Of a stretch of 13,326 nucleotides of DNA, positions 5,011 to 13,325 are shown one piece after another (the first letter of the stretch is position 1; each line of letters opens with the position of its first letter). The stretch comes from Halanaerobium sp. (lineage in GTDB: Bacteria; Bacillota; Halanaerobiia; Halanaerobiales; Halanaerobiaceae). Location of the stretch: assembly GCA_003070825.1 (NCBI GenBank), contig QBLP01000068.1, positions 1 to 13,326 of the forward strand, read 5' to 3'. The notes beneath the pieces were generated by a model. The model saw only the letters and a program-made list of their open reading frames with translations, was not told where the DNA came from and did not search any database. Made by a program: the position numbers and the translations under genes.

Positions 5011-7506
5011 TTATTTTACAACTAAGTTAACTAACTTTTTAGGGATATAAATTGTCTTAACTAAATTACCATCTTCAAGATAGGATTGGATATTTTCTGC
5101 CTGCATAGCCTTTTCTTTTACCTGATCTTCGTCAGCATCTGCAGCAACATTAATCTTATCTCTCACCTTACCATTGACCTGAATTACAATTGTAATCTCA
5201 TCTTTTTTAAGAGCTTCCTCATTATATTCTGGCCACTCTGCTCTGTGTACATTTCCTTCTTTACCTAAGTATTCCCATAATTCTTCAGTAATAAAGGGAG
5301 CAAATGGTGCCAGTAAAAGTACAATATTTTCTGCAACCTCTTTTATTAGAGCAGTATCTGTATCTTCCTGACTGCGATCATTTAGATAAGAATAAACCTC
5401 ATTAGTTAATTCCATAATCGCACTGATTGCTGTATTGAAGTTCAATCTCTGACCCACATCTTCTGTCACTTTTTTGATACTGGCATGCATTGTGCGGTAA
5501 AGTGTTTTAGCTTCTTTATCCAGCTTATCTGGATTAAGTTCAGTGTTAGAATTCTTGATCAGTTCAAGATTTTCAGTAACAAAGCGCCAGACACGATTTA
5601 AGAAGCGGTCAGCACCCTCAACTCCCTTATCACTCCACTCTAAATCTTTTTCAGGTGGTGAAGCAAAAAGGATAAATAAGCGGGCGGTGTCTGCACCGTA
5701 TTCTGCTAAAATATCCTTAGGATCAACAACATTTCCTTTGGATTTAGACATTTTAGCACCATCTTTAAGCACCATACCCTGAGCCAGCCAGTTTGTAAAA
5801 GGCTCAACATGATCAGTTAAATCCATATCATGGACAACTTTGGTAAAGAAACGAGCATATAATAAATGTAAGATTGCATGCTCAATTCCACCTATATACT
5901 GGTCAACAGGGAACCACTGATCTACATTTTCCTTGCTGAATGGAAGTTTATCATTTTTTGGATCTGCATAGCGCATAAAATACCAGGAAGAATCAACAAA
6001 TGTATCCATAGTGTCAGTTTCGCGCTTTGCAGGAGCCCCACACTCCGGACAGGTGGTGTTGACAAAACTATCCACTTTTTTAAGTGGTGATTCTCCAGTT
6101 GGAGAAAATTCCACATCATGAGGCAGCTTAACCGGTAGATCTTCCTCTGGTACTGCAACCGGACCACATTCCTCACAGTAAACAATAGGAATTGGAGCTC
6201 CCCAGTAGCGCTGACGAGAAATTAACCAGTCACGCAGCCTGTAATTAGTTTCAACTTCCACAAATCCTGCCTTCGAAAAATCTTCCGCCATTTTATCAAA
6301 AGCTTCTTCTACACTTAAACCATTATATTTACCAGAATTAATTAAATGTCCTGGGCCAGCATAAGCCTCATCCATCTCAGAACCAACAAGTTCTTTTTCT
6401 TGATCTTCAGGCTGGATAACTGCTTTAATTTCAATACCATATTTGCGGGCAAAATCAAAGTCACGCTGGTCATGAGCTGGAACAGCCATTATTGCACCAG
6501 TTCCATAACTCATCAGAACATAGTTTGCTATATAAATAGGAATTTCTTTGCCATTTACAGGGTTTACTGCATAGGCACCTGTAAAGAGACCGAGTTTTTC
6601 AGAATCAGCTGAAGTCCTCTCCTGTTCTTTCTGTTTTTTAGCCTTTTTAACGAAAGCTTCAACCTCTTCTTCTTTGTCTGTATCCTCTGATAATTCTTTT
6701 ACATAAGGGTGCTCGGGGGCAAGGACCATATAGGTAGCTCCAAATAAGGTGTCAGGTCTGGTTGTAAAAACCTCTAATTCTTTATCAAGTTCAGGCAGTT
6801 CAAAAGTAACTCTTGTACCTTCACTACGGCCAATCCAGTTTTTCTGCATTGTTTTTACCTTTTCTGGCCAGCCATCTAAAAGTTCATGATCATCTAAGAG
6901 TTTTTCTGCATAATCAGTAATCTTTAAAAACCACTGCTCTAAGTCTCTTTTATCCACTTCTGTACCACAGCGCTCACAGGCTTCATTTACCACCTGCTCA
7001 TTTGCCAGTACTGTTTCACAGCTGGGGCACCAGTTAACAGTAGATTCTTTTCGGTAAGCTAAATCATCATTAAACATCTGAGTAAAAAACCACTGAGTCC
7101 ACTTATAATAATCCTCAGCTGCAGTAGTTACCTCTCGATCCCAGTCATAACTTAAACCCATTGCCTTCATCTGTTCTTTCATGTGGGCAATATTATCCCA
7201 GGTCCATTCCTTCGGATGAATATTTCCATGCTTAATTGCTGCATTTTCTGCAGGCAGTCCAAAAGCATCCCAGCCCATTGGATGAAGCACATTATAGCCC
7301 TTCATTCTCTTATAGCGGGCAATAACATCTCCAATAGAATAAACCCTTACATGACCCATATGTAAATTACCAGATGGATAAGGGAACATTTCTAAAACAT
7401 AATAATTTTCCTTATCTGGATCATCTCCAGTTTTATGTAAATTTGAGTCTTCCCAGTTTTTAAGCCACTTTTTCTCTACTTCTTGAAACGGATAATAGTC
7501 CTGCAA
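5011..7506 (-). CDS. leuS: Leucyl-tRNA synthetase
   Basis: Charges tRNA-Leu with leucine in the cytosol; 831 residues, the normal size for bacterial LeuRS. The class I signatures are present: PYPSGNLHMGH with HMGH at 49-52, and KMSKS at 585-589. Cysteine pairs WCPSC...CERC form the zinc-binding element, and a second set (YCEEC...TCPEC) lies after the editing domain. The CP1 editing domain shows TTRPDTLFGATY and GTGAIMAVPAHDQRDFDFA, so it should hydrolyse mischarged tRNA. The anticodon-binding domain and the C-terminal domain (IQVNGKVRDKI) complete it. The start is TTG at 7506, giving MQDYYPFQEVEKKW as expected for the family, with GGAGAG about 9 nt upstream and no alternative ATG nearby. It is the last gene of the nadD operon, 70 nt after rsfS. 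That gap is too short for a T-box leader. The protein is notably rich in Glu and Asp, as in halophiles. Confidence 0.98.
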   Translation of the reverse strand: MQDYYPFQEVEKKWLKNWEDSNLHKTGDDPDKENYYVLEMFPYPSGNLHMGHVRVYSIGDVIARYKRMKGYNVLHPMGWDAFGLPAENAAIKHGNIHPKEWTWDNIAHMKEQMKAMGLSYDWDREVTTAAEDYYKWTQWFFTQMFNDDLAYRKESTVNWCPSCETVLANEQVVNEACERCGTEVDKRDLEQWFLKITDYAEKLLDDHELLDGWPEKVKTMQKNWIGRSEGTRVTFELPELDKELEVFTTRPDTLFGATYMVLAPEHPYVKELSEDTDKEEEVEAFVKKAKKQKEQERTSADSEKLGLFTGAYAVNPVNGKEIPIYIANYVLMSYGTGAIMAVPAHDQRDFDFARKYGIEIKAVIQPEDQEKELVGSEMDEAYAGPGHLINSGKYNGLSVEEAFDKMAEDFSKAGFVEVETNYRLRDWLISRQRYWGAPIPIVYCEECGPVAVPEEDLPVKLPHDVEFSPTGESPLKKVDSFVNTTCPECGAPAKRETDTMDTFVDSSWYFMRYADPKNDKLPFSKENVDQWFPVDQYIGGIEHAILHLLYARFFTKVVHDMDLTDHVEPFTNWLAQGMVLKDGAKMSKSKGNVVDPKDILAEYGADTARLFILFASPPEKDLEWSDKGVEGADRFLNRVWRFVTENLELIKNSNTELNPDKLDKEAKTLYRTMHASIKKVTEDVGQRLNFNTAISAIMELTNEVYSYLNDRSQEDTDTALIKEVAENIVLLLAPFAPFITEELWEYLGKEGNVHRAEWPEYNEEALKKDEITIVIQVNGKVRDKINVAADADEDQVKEKAMQAENIQSYLEDGNLVKTIYIPKKLVNLVVK

Positions 7507-7576
7507 AGATCTTCACTCTCCTCATTAAGTTAAAATTTTATCTATATAATCAAAATTAAATTAAACTCCGATTAAA

Positions 7577-7945
7577 CTACTCTTCTTCTCCATCACTCTG
7601 ACGCAGAATTTTTTCTGCATCTGACCAGAGACGCTCAAGGTCATAATATTCTCTTTCCCTTTTTTGAAAAACATGGACAATTACATCTGCATAATCAATT
7701 AAAACCCATCTGGCATCATCCATTCCTGCCATTCTTTTGGGTTCAATGCCCTTTTCAGATAATTTCTCATCAACTGCTCGGGCTATAGCTCTGACCTGTT
7801 GATCAGAATTACCACTGCAGATCACAAAATAATCTGCAATTACAGTTAAACCCTGAACATTTAGAACCTCTATATCTTCTGCTTTTTTATCATCAGCTGC
7901 ATCAGCAGCGATTAGTGCAATATCCTTAATACTTAAATCTGACAT
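7577..7945 (-). CDS. rsfS: Ribosome silencing factor RsfS (YbeB/Iojap family)
   Basis: A 122-residue protein of the RsfS family. Members bind ribosomal protein uL14 on the 50S subunit and block subunit joining when nutrients are scarce. Family signatures are clear: VIADYFVICSGNSDQQVRAI, then RWVLIDYADVIVHVFQ and REYYDLERLW near the end. The ATG at 7945 has a strong AAGGAGG 10 nt upstream. It lies 15 nt after the LCP gene and 70 nt before leuS on the same strand, in the common Firmicutes setting next to nadD and yqeK. The last residues are acidic (DGEEE), in keeping with the other proteins here. Confidence 0.96.
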   Translation of the reverse strand: MSDLSIKDIALIAADAADDKKAEDIEVLNVQGLTVIADYFVICSGNSDQQVRAIARAVDEKLSEKGIEPKRMAGMDDARWVLIDYADVIVHVFQKREREYYDLERLWSDAEKILRQSDGEEE

Positions 7946-7960
7946 TTAATACATTCCTCC

Positions 7961-9124
7961 TTAAACAGACTTCTCATAGCCTGCTCCCACTATAACTTCT
8001 AATTTTTTATTTGACTCTTCTTCTGCTTCTTCTATAAATTCGGTCTTACCACCAAGTAATTCTGCGACCTTAGCAGCAGTCTCTGCATCATCCTTACTAT
8101 AATATTTAACAACAGAACTATCATAATCATATTTATCTGCATTACCAATAGTTGAAATATTAAATCCATATTTTTCTAATAACCCCGCTGTATCTGAAGC
8201 TGCACCTGAGTCTCCAACACCATTAAGAACTGTTAAATTATATTCTTTGTTCTTAATATAAGATTTATTTCTGATCAAATTATCAACCATAATTTTGGCT
8301 TCCTGCATATCAGGTACCCAGTAACTAATTCCATTAATATATTCTGCTTTACCTGGTAGCATTTTTGATTCAATCTGACTTAATTTAATCTCTTTAGCTG
8401 TATTCAAAAATGGAGTTATATCCTGAAGCGGAATATTAGTATTAACTGCTTCATTAACTTCTTTAATTATTCCAGGAACTTTAGTAACTATTGCAGGAGA
8501 AAGAACTTTTGCTAAAACGGCATCGATAAACTTCTGCTGTCTTTCAATTCTTCCAATATCTCCAGTTATATCGCGATAACGAACATATTCTAAAGCTTCT
8601 TCTCCATTTAATGTCTGCTGTCCTGCCGGGATATCAATGTAGAGCCCTCCTGCTTTATCAACATAATTTAAATGTCTAGAAACATTAATCTCTACTCCTC
8701 CCAGGCGGTCAATTATTTTTTCAAACCCTCTAAAATCTGTTTCCAGATAATAATCTATATCAATATTCAACATCTCTTCTACAGTTTCCTGAGTTAATTT
8801 AATCCCCCCATAGACATGAGAAGAATTCAATTTAGTGAAATTTCTTTTATTAGAATTTATATAAGTGTCTCGGGGCAGAAAAACCAGTCCTGCCTCATTA
8901 GTCTTTACATCCAGGCTAATTAAAATTATTGTATCTGCTCTGGAAGCTCCATTAATATCAGAGTCATAACCTACAGCCAGAATGTTAACTTTATTTTCTT
9001 TAAAAGGTCCCCTGGATGAAATCTTACTTAATTCGTCATTCCACAAAAAAGGAATAGCAATACCGATAATAACTAAAAATATTATTAAAGCAATATATTT
9101 CCAATCAGTTAATTTTTCTACCAT
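7961..9124 (-). CDS. LytR-CpsA-Psr (LCP) family cell-wall ligase with LytR_C domain
   Basis: A 387-residue membrane-anchored protein. A short cytoplasmic head is followed by one membrane helix (about 9-28), then the extracytoplasmic LCP domain. Conserved catalytic/pyrophosphate-binding residues are seen in VGYDSD (Asp54), SRADTI (Arg62, Asp64) and LPRDTY (Arg85, Asp86), with ALEYVRYRD further on. LCP enzymes transfer polyprenyl-linked glycopolymers (teichoic acids, capsule and similar) onto peptidoglycan. In a diderm host the acceptor polymer is uncertain. Residues about 294-386 form a LytR_C domain (YNLTVLNGVGDSGAA..). The ATG at 9124 comes 7 nt after the yqeK stop, with a weak GAAGTG Shine-Dalgarno 10 or so nt upstream. 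It is embedded in the nadD operon without its own visible promoter, so it should be expressed with the housekeeping genes. Confidence 0.95.
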   Translation of the reverse strand: MVEKLTDWKYIALIIFLVIIGIAIPFLWNDELSKISSRGPFKENKVNILAVGYDSDINGASRADTIILISLDVKTNEAGLVFLPRDTYINSNKRNFTKLNSSHVYGGIKLTQETVEEMLNIDIDYYLETDFRGFEKIIDRLGGVEINVSRHLNYVDKAGGLYIDIPAGQQTLNGEEALEYVRYRDITGDIGRIERQQKFIDAVLAKVLSPAIVTKVPGIIKEVNEAVNTNIPLQDITPFLNTAKEIKLSQIESKMLPGKAEYINGISYWVPDMQEAKIMVDNLIRNKSYIKNKEYNLTVLNGVGDSGAASDTAGLLEKYGFNISTIGNADKYDYDSSVVKYYSKDDAETAAKVAELLGGKTEFIEEAEEESNKKLEVIVGAGYEKSV

Positions 9125-9131
9125 TTATTAA

Positions 9132-9716
9132 TCACTTCTCTTTTAATAATTTATTTCGAAAATCATTCGAATATGGATGAATAAAATTATTTCTCTCAAG
9201 TTGATATTTCATTATATGAGTTGTTATTAAATATAATCCTAATTCAAAATCACTTTCAATTTCAATTCTAATTTCACCTAAACCCTCAAAATCTCTGTCT
9301 TCAGAAATAAAATCAGCAGCATAAATCACCTGAGCAATTTTTCCCATCTCCGGATGTCCCAGAGTATGAAATCTGATTGCCTCTAAAATTTCAGGGTCAT
9401 TTACTCCAAAAATTTCTTCAGCCAGCACAGCACCTGCAGGTGCATGCAGAACCGGCAAAATCTCCGCCTCCAACTGATCAGGTTTCCATTTTGATTTATT
9501 TAGTATTTTTTTTAGTTCAACACTACTTTTGCTTTTAGCAATATCATGCAGTAAAGCAGCAGTCTCAACTTTATTTAAATCCAAGTTCAACTGATCAGCC
9601 AATTTTAAGGCAGACTCAAGCACCAGTTTTGTATGCTGATATCTTTCATCACCAAGTAAAGCTTTTAATTTTTCTAAGTCAAGATTTGAAGCTGAATTTT
9701 CCTTGTTTAATGTCAT
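9132..9716 (-). CDS. yqeK: HD-domain Ap4A hydrolase YqeK
   Basis: A 194-residue HD-superfamily phosphohydrolase. YqeK proteins symmetrically cleave diadenosine tetraphosphate to two ADP. The metal site is visible: His28 (YQHT), His57-Asp58 in LLHDIAK, His91 (HAPAG), His117 and His121 in RFHTLGH, and Asp135 in YAADFISEDR. Length and motif order are those of the family. The ATG at 9716 lies four nt after the nadD stop, and its AGGTGA Shine-Dalgarno overlaps that stop, which suggests translational coupling. The LCP gene follows after 7 nt. Pairing with nadD is standard in Firmicutes. Confidence 0.94.
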   Translation of the reverse strand: MTLNKENSASNLDLEKLKALLGDERYQHTKLVLESALKLADQLNLDLNKVETAALLHDIAKSKSSVELKKILNKSKWKPDQLEAEILPVLHAPAGAVLAEEIFGVNDPEILEAIRFHTLGHPEMGKIAQVIYAADFISEDRDFEGLGEIRIEIESDFELGLYLITTHIMKYQLERNNFIHPYSNDFRNKLLKEK

Positions 9717-9720
9717 TCAA

Positions 9721-10323
9721 TCACCTGTAGAGGTTATTTTTTTCTATGTACTTTTCAATCTTATCCAGAGTTAAATAACGAATAGAATTTCCTTTTTTAT
9801 ATTCCCTTCTAATAAAGGAAGAAGAAACTTCTATATTCAAACCCTGATATGTTAAAATATTCTTTAGATATGGCCGATATCTCTGCTGACTTAAAATTTC
9901 TTTAAGATCATAACCGGGTCGATTAAAAACAATAAATTTACCTTCTGACAATAAATAATCAGGTTCTTTCCACTTAAAAATCTCTGCCAGAGAATCAGCA
10001 CCAATAACAAAAAAAACCTTTCCTGCCTCCAGCTTTGGTACAAACTGGGCAAGAGTTTTGGCAGTATATGAATAACCATCATTTTTTAATTCCCAGTCAG
10101 AAAGACTAAATTTTTCATTTTTATCTACAGCTAATTTTAACATTTCAAATCTAATATAATCTGGTGAAATTTCTTTATCTCTTTTATGTGGTGGTCTACC
10201 TGCGGGCATAAATATTATTTTATCCAGTTCAAAACGGTTAATAATCTGCTCTGCTAAAATAAAATGACCTATGTGCGGTGGATCAAAAGTCCCCCCAAAG
10301 ATAGCCACTCTTTTTTTTGACAT
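9721..10323 (-). CDS. nadD: Nicotinate-nucleotide adenylyltransferase NadD
   Basis: Transfers AMP from ATP to nicotinate mononucleotide to give deamido-NAD, a core step of NAD synthesis in the cytosol. The protein is 200 residues from the start chosen here. The nucleotidyltransferase motif FGGTFDPPHIGH lies at 9-20, and VSSSFIRR near the C-terminus is the ISSTxIR nucleotide-binding motif. MPAGRPPHK is the usual substrate loop. An in-frame ATG at 10344 would add seven residues, but ATG at 10323 is preferred. It has GAGGTG six nt upstream, whereas the first ATG has no ribosome-binding site and lies only about 3 nt after the predicted transcription start. It is the first gene of the operon leading to leuS and is divergent from the carbonic anhydrase gene. 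Confidence 0.97.
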   Translation of the reverse strand: MSKKRVAIFGGTFDPPHIGHFILAEQIINRFELDKIIFMPAGRPPHKRDKEISPDYIRFEMLKLAVDKNEKFSLSDWELKNDGYSYTAKTLAQFVPKLEAGKVFFVIGADSLAEIFKWKEPDYLLSEGKFIVFNRPGYDLKEILSQQRYRPYLKNILTYQGLNIEVSSSFIRREYKKGNSIRYLTLDKIEKYIEKNNLYR

Positions 10324-10329
10324 ATTTTT

Positions 10330-10336
10330 CACCTCT
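10330..10336 (-). promoter_or_regulatory. nadD: Ribosome-binding site deciding the nadD start
   Basis: AGAGGTG on the minus strand ends six nt before the ATG at 10323. It favours this start over the upstream in-frame ATG at 10344, which lacks such a site. Confidence 0.75.
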
Positions 10337-10353
10337 AATTTCATACATCTTTA

Positions 10354-10382
10354 ATTATAAATTATTTTAAGAGCGCTTGCAA
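10354..10382 (-). promoter_or_regulatory. Promoter of the nadD-yqeK-LCP-rsfS-leuS operon
   Basis: On the minus strand, TTGCAA (10377-10382) and TATAAT (10354-10359) are separated by exactly 17 nt. The start point would be near 10347, giving a leader of about 24 nt before nadD. TTGCAA is self-complementary, but I see no matching -10 box in the plus direction. Confidence 0.78.
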
Positions 10383-10463
10383 GTTAATTAGCTTTCTAAA
10401 AGAGGAGTTTCAAGCTTTAAATAGAAATAATTAATTAGAACTAAACGACTGGAGGTTATAAAT

Positions 10464-10982
10464 ATGCTTTATAAATTAAAGAAGAAAAGTCCCACAGTTG
10501 CTGAAAATGTTTTTATTGCTCCTGGGAGCAGAGTTATTGGTAATGTAGAATTATCAGAACACAGCAGTATCTGGTATAATACTGTTGTTAGAGCTGACCT
10601 GGCAAAAATTAAAATAGGAAAATACTCTAATGTTCAGGAAAATTCCACACTTCATGTTGAGCAAAATCAGGGAGTTGAAATTGGTGATTATGTGACTATC
10701 GGCCACAATGCGGTAATTCATGCCTGTAAAATTGGAAACAAATCACTGATTGGAATGAATGCTACAATTTTAACTGGAGCTCAAATAGGTGAAGGTTCAA
10801 TAGTAGGTGCAGGGGCAGTGGTTCCGGAAAATGCTGAGATTCCACCTGGAAGTCTGGTCTTAGGTGTACCTGCTAAAATAGTAAGAACTATCACTAAGGA
10901 AAAGATAATTGAATTAAAACAGCATGCTGTTCATTATGCTGAGCTGGCAGCTGAACAGAAAAATATTGAAGAAATAAAATAA
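10464..10982 (+). CDS. Gamma-class carbonic anhydrase-like hexapeptide-repeat protein
   Basis: A 172-residue left-handed beta-helix protein built of repeated hexapeptides ([IV]-G-x-x patterns from about residue 18 to 135) with a C-terminal alpha helix. The three zinc ligands of gamma-carbonic anhydrases are in place: His64 (TLHVE), His81 and His86 (GHNAVIH), and VVRAD provides the conserved Arg43 and Asp45. Relatives form trimers, with metal bound between subunits, and interconvert CO2 and bicarbonate, though many YrdA-type members show little measured activity. The ATG at 10464 has GGAGG eight nt upstream. It is the only plus-strand gene, divergent from nadD, and ends at the shared terminator 9 nt downstream. 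No convincing promoter was found in the 140-nt divergent region for this direction. Confidence 0.93.
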   Translation: MLYKLKKKSPTVAENVFIAPGSRVIGNVELSEHSSIWYNTVVRADLAKIKIGKYSNVQENSTLHVEQNQGVEIGDYVTIGHNAVIHACKIGNKSLIGMNATILTGAQIGEGSIVGAGAVVPENAEIPPGSLVLGVPAKIVRTITKEKIIELKQHAVHYAELAAEQKNIEEIK

Positions 10983-10990
10983 AAAAATAG

Positions 10991-11017
10991 TGCCTCCAGC
11001 TTTAATGACTGGAGGCA
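10991..11017. terminator. Bidirectional terminator between convergent genes
   Basis: TGCCTCCAG, a nine-base loop, then CTGGAGGCA form a perfect 9-bp GC-rich stem. It is flanked by a T6 run on the plus strand (11018-11023) and a run of seven A on the left, which reads as T7 on the minus strand. It can stop both the carbonic anhydrase transcript and the methionine synthase transcript. The minus-strand gene's stop codon overlaps the T run. Confidence 0.92.
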
Positions 11018-11021
11018 TTTT

Positions 11022-13325
11022 TTATTCTTCAAATATTTTTTTAGCAATTTCTACCGCTTCTTTTGCATCCCTAGCATAAAAATCAGCTTCTATCATTTCT
11101 GCATAATCTGCAGTTAAAACTGCTCCCCCCACCATAATTTTAGTCGCTGGCGCTGCTTCTCGCACAGCCTTAATTGTCTTCTCCATATTTTTTACAGTAG
11201 TTGTCATTAGGGCACTTAAACCCAGAAGTTTAATTTCGTTTTCCTTAACAGCTTTAACTACTTCTTTGATATTTACATTCCGTCCCAGATCAATAATCTG
11301 ATAACCATAGTTTTCAAGTACTGTTTTGACAATATTTTTACCAATATCATGAACATCACCTTTAACCGTAGCCATTACAATTTTTCCTTTAGAAATATTT
11401 CTACCTCCGGTGCGGGCCATCTCTGCTTTTAAAACAGCAAAGGCTTCTTTTACTGTTTCAGCTGACTGAACCAGCTGAGGTAAAAACATTTCTCCCTTTT
11501 CATAGCGCTCTCCTACAGTATCTAAAGCCGGGATTAAATAGTCATTTACTATTTCCAGAGCTTCTTTTTCCTGCAGTATTTCTTCTGTTAAGCGGCCAGC
11601 TTCAGTTTTTAAGCCTTTTACTATTACTGTTTTTAAATCAGCCTTAGAGTTATTATCTCTGCTGTTTTCAGCGGCTGCTTTCGAATCATTATCACTCTCA
11701 TTTTCAGCCATATATTCAATATATTGAGCTGCTCCCGGGTCAAGATTATTTAATACAGCAGCAGCCTTAACTGCCGCCATCATTTCCTGATCATTGGGAT
11801 CAATAATCGGCAGGTTTAAACCCTGATAGAGGGCCATACTCAAAAAAGTTCTGTTTAAAATCGGTCTTGCCGGCAGACCAAAGGAAACATTGGAAACCCC
11901 GAGAGTAGTTTTTACTCCAAGTTTTTCTCTAACCATCTTTAAAGCTTTAAGAGTTTCTTTAACTCCTTCCTGCTGGGCAGAAGCAGTTAATGTAAGACAG
12001 TCAATAATAATCTTATCCCTGCTGATTCCATATTCAGCTGCTTTTTTAACAATTCTTTCTGCAACTGCAAAACGTCCGGCAGCTGTGTCAGGAATCCCGT
12101 TATCATCCATGGTCAGTCCAATCACTGCTGCTCCATATTTTTTAACAGCTGGCAGGGTATTCTCAAGAACTTCTTTTTCTCCATTAACTGAATTGACTAT
12201 TGCTGTTCCATTATAGTATCTTAAGGCCTCTTCTATCACCTCAGGGTCACTGGAATCAATCTGAAGGGGAATGTCTAAAATACCCTGTAGTTCCTTAATT
12301 ACTTTAACCATCATTGCTTTTTCATCAATATCAGGCAGCCCGAGATTTACATCCAGGATATCTGCCCCAGCATCTACCTCTTCAACTGCAACCTTCAGAA
12401 TATGATCCAAATCTTCGTTTCTTAGGGCCTGTTTAAAGGCCGCTTTACCGGTGGGATTAATCCTTTCTCCAACAACATTGACCCCATCCAGCTTAAGGTA
12501 TTGAGAAGGCGAGCAGACAAGACTTTCTCTAGTGATTTTTCTTTTTTTAACCTTTTTATTTTTTAAATTCTCAGCAATTAGGGTAATAAAATCTTCATTG
12601 GTACCACAGCAGCCGCCTACAACAGCCAGACCTTTTTCGTATAATCTGGCCAGAGGTTTAAAATATTCCTCAGGAGAAATTTTAAAAACGGTTTCTCCTT
12701 CTTCAACTACCGGCAAGCCGGCATTTGCTTGCAGGATAACAGGCGTCTCAGAATACTTTAAAACCTCTTCCACCAGCGGCTCCAGCTTTTCCGGCCCCAG
12801 AGAACAGTTGAGACCAAGCCCGTCTACCCCCAGACCTTCTAAAACTGAAATCATAGAGCGGATGCTGCCCCCGGTAAAGGTGCGGCCGTCTTCTTCAAAG
12901 GTTAGGGTGCAGAATACAGGCAGATTAGAATTTTCCTTAGCTGCCAGTACAGCCGCCCTTGCTTCATAAAGATCAGCAATTGTTTCTATATGTATTAAAT
13001 CTGCTCCGTATTCAACTCCCACCAGCACCTGCTGCTGGTAAAGATTATAGGCTTCATCAAAAGTTAAGCTGCCCATCGGTTCTAAAAGTTCTCCTAGAGG
13101 ACCCATATCAAGAGCAACTGCTGCCTCAAGCCCGGATTCCATTACCGCTGCTTTTGCATTCTCAACTCCTGCTGCAATTACTTCCTCAACTGAATAATCA
13201 ATCTCCTCCATTTTTAGGGCATTGGCTCCAAAGGTATTGGTAGTTAAAATCTCAGCCCCGGCTTTAAGATAACTTTTATGAATATCTATTATTTCTTTGC
13301 TTTTTTCTATATTTAATTTTTCCGG
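11022..13325 (-). CDS. metH: Cobalamin-dependent methionine synthase-like protein, N-terminus outside the window
   Basis: The frame stays open to the right edge: 767 residues are visible and only a few dozen N-terminal residues should be missing. Methionine at 13211 is internal, because upstream codons encode the conserved AGAEILTTNTFGANALK. Domains, numbered from the first visible residue: the homocysteine-binding barrel with zinc ligands Cys174 (LNCSLGP) and Cys239-Cys240 (GGCCG); the methyltetrahydrofolate-binding barrel (about 283-530, NVVGERINPTGK); an acidic linker (540-564); the helical cap (EKGEMFLPQLVQSAE); and the B12 domain with DVHDIG, His659 being the cobalt ligand, and later GLSALMTTT and GGAV. 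The protein ends after the B12 domain, so the S-adenosylmethionine reactivation domain of E. coli MetH is absent, as in Thermotoga-type enzymes where reactivation is a separate protein. It should methylate homocysteine to methionine. It converges with the carbonic anhydrase gene at the shared terminator. Confidence 0.92.
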   Translation of the reverse strand, partial: PEKLNIEKSKEIIDIHKSYLKAGAEILTTNTFGANALKMEEIDYSVEEVIAAGVENAKAAVMESGLEAAVALDMGPLGELLEPMGSLTFDEAYNLYQQQVLVGVEYGADLIHIETIADLYEARAAVLAAKENSNLPVFCTLTFEEDGRTFTGGSIRSMISVLEGLGVDGLGLNCSLGPEKLEPLVEEVLKYSETPVILQANAGLPVVEEGETVFKISPEEYFKPLARLYEKGLAVVGGCCGTNEDFITLIAENLKNKKVKKRKITRESLVCSPSQYLKLDGVNVVGERINPTGKAAFKQALRNEDLDHILKVAVEEVDAGADILDVNLGLPDIDEKAMMVKVIKELQGILDIPLQIDSSDPEVIEEALRYYNGTAIVNSVNGEKEVLENTLPAVKKYGAAVIGLTMDDNGIPDTAAGRFAVAERIVKKAAEYGISRDKIIIDCLTLTASAQQEGVKETLKALKMVREKLGVKTTLGVSNVSFGLPARPILNRTFLSMALYQGLNLPIIDPNDQEMMAAVKAAAVLNNLDPGAAQYIEYMAENESDNDSKAAAENSRDNNSKADLKTVIVKGLKTEAGRLTEEILQEKEALEIVNDYLIPALDTVGERYEKGEMFLPQLVQSAETVKEAFAVLKAEMARTGGRNISKGKIVMATVKGDVHDIGKNIVKTVLENYGYQIIDLGRNVNIKEVVKAVKENEIKLLGLSALMTTTVKNMEKTIKAVREAAPATKIMVGGAVLTADYAEMIEADFYARDAKEAVEIAKKIFEE

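Noticed and set aside
5922..6185. Minus-strand 87-codon frame inside leuS
   Set aside because: Out-of-frame overlap wholly inside leuS, which is intact and conserved across this region.
7507..7576. Possible T-box leader before leuS
   Set aside because: Only 70 nt separate rsfS and leuS, with no T-box motif, specifier stem or terminator; too short for a T-box.
10408..10437. Plus-strand promoter for the carbonic anhydrase gene (TTTCAA-N18-TAATTA)
   Set aside because: Both boxes are poor matches and the region is AT-rich; not strong enough to list. The true promoter was not identified.
11890..12969. Plus-strand open frames of 108 and 145 codons opposite metH
   Set aside because: Antisense shadows; low-complexity Ser/Pro/Thr/Leu-rich translations that mirror the methionine synthase codons.
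13209..13211. ATG at 13211 as the metH start
   Set aside because: Upstream in-frame codons to the window edge encode conserved homocysteine-methyltransferase sequence, so this methionine is internal.
12959..13243. Plus-strand 94-codon frame rich in Leu, Gln and Pro
   Set aside because: Shadow of the metH N-terminal region; its composition is an artefact of the reverse frame of Ala/Glu-rich coding DNA.
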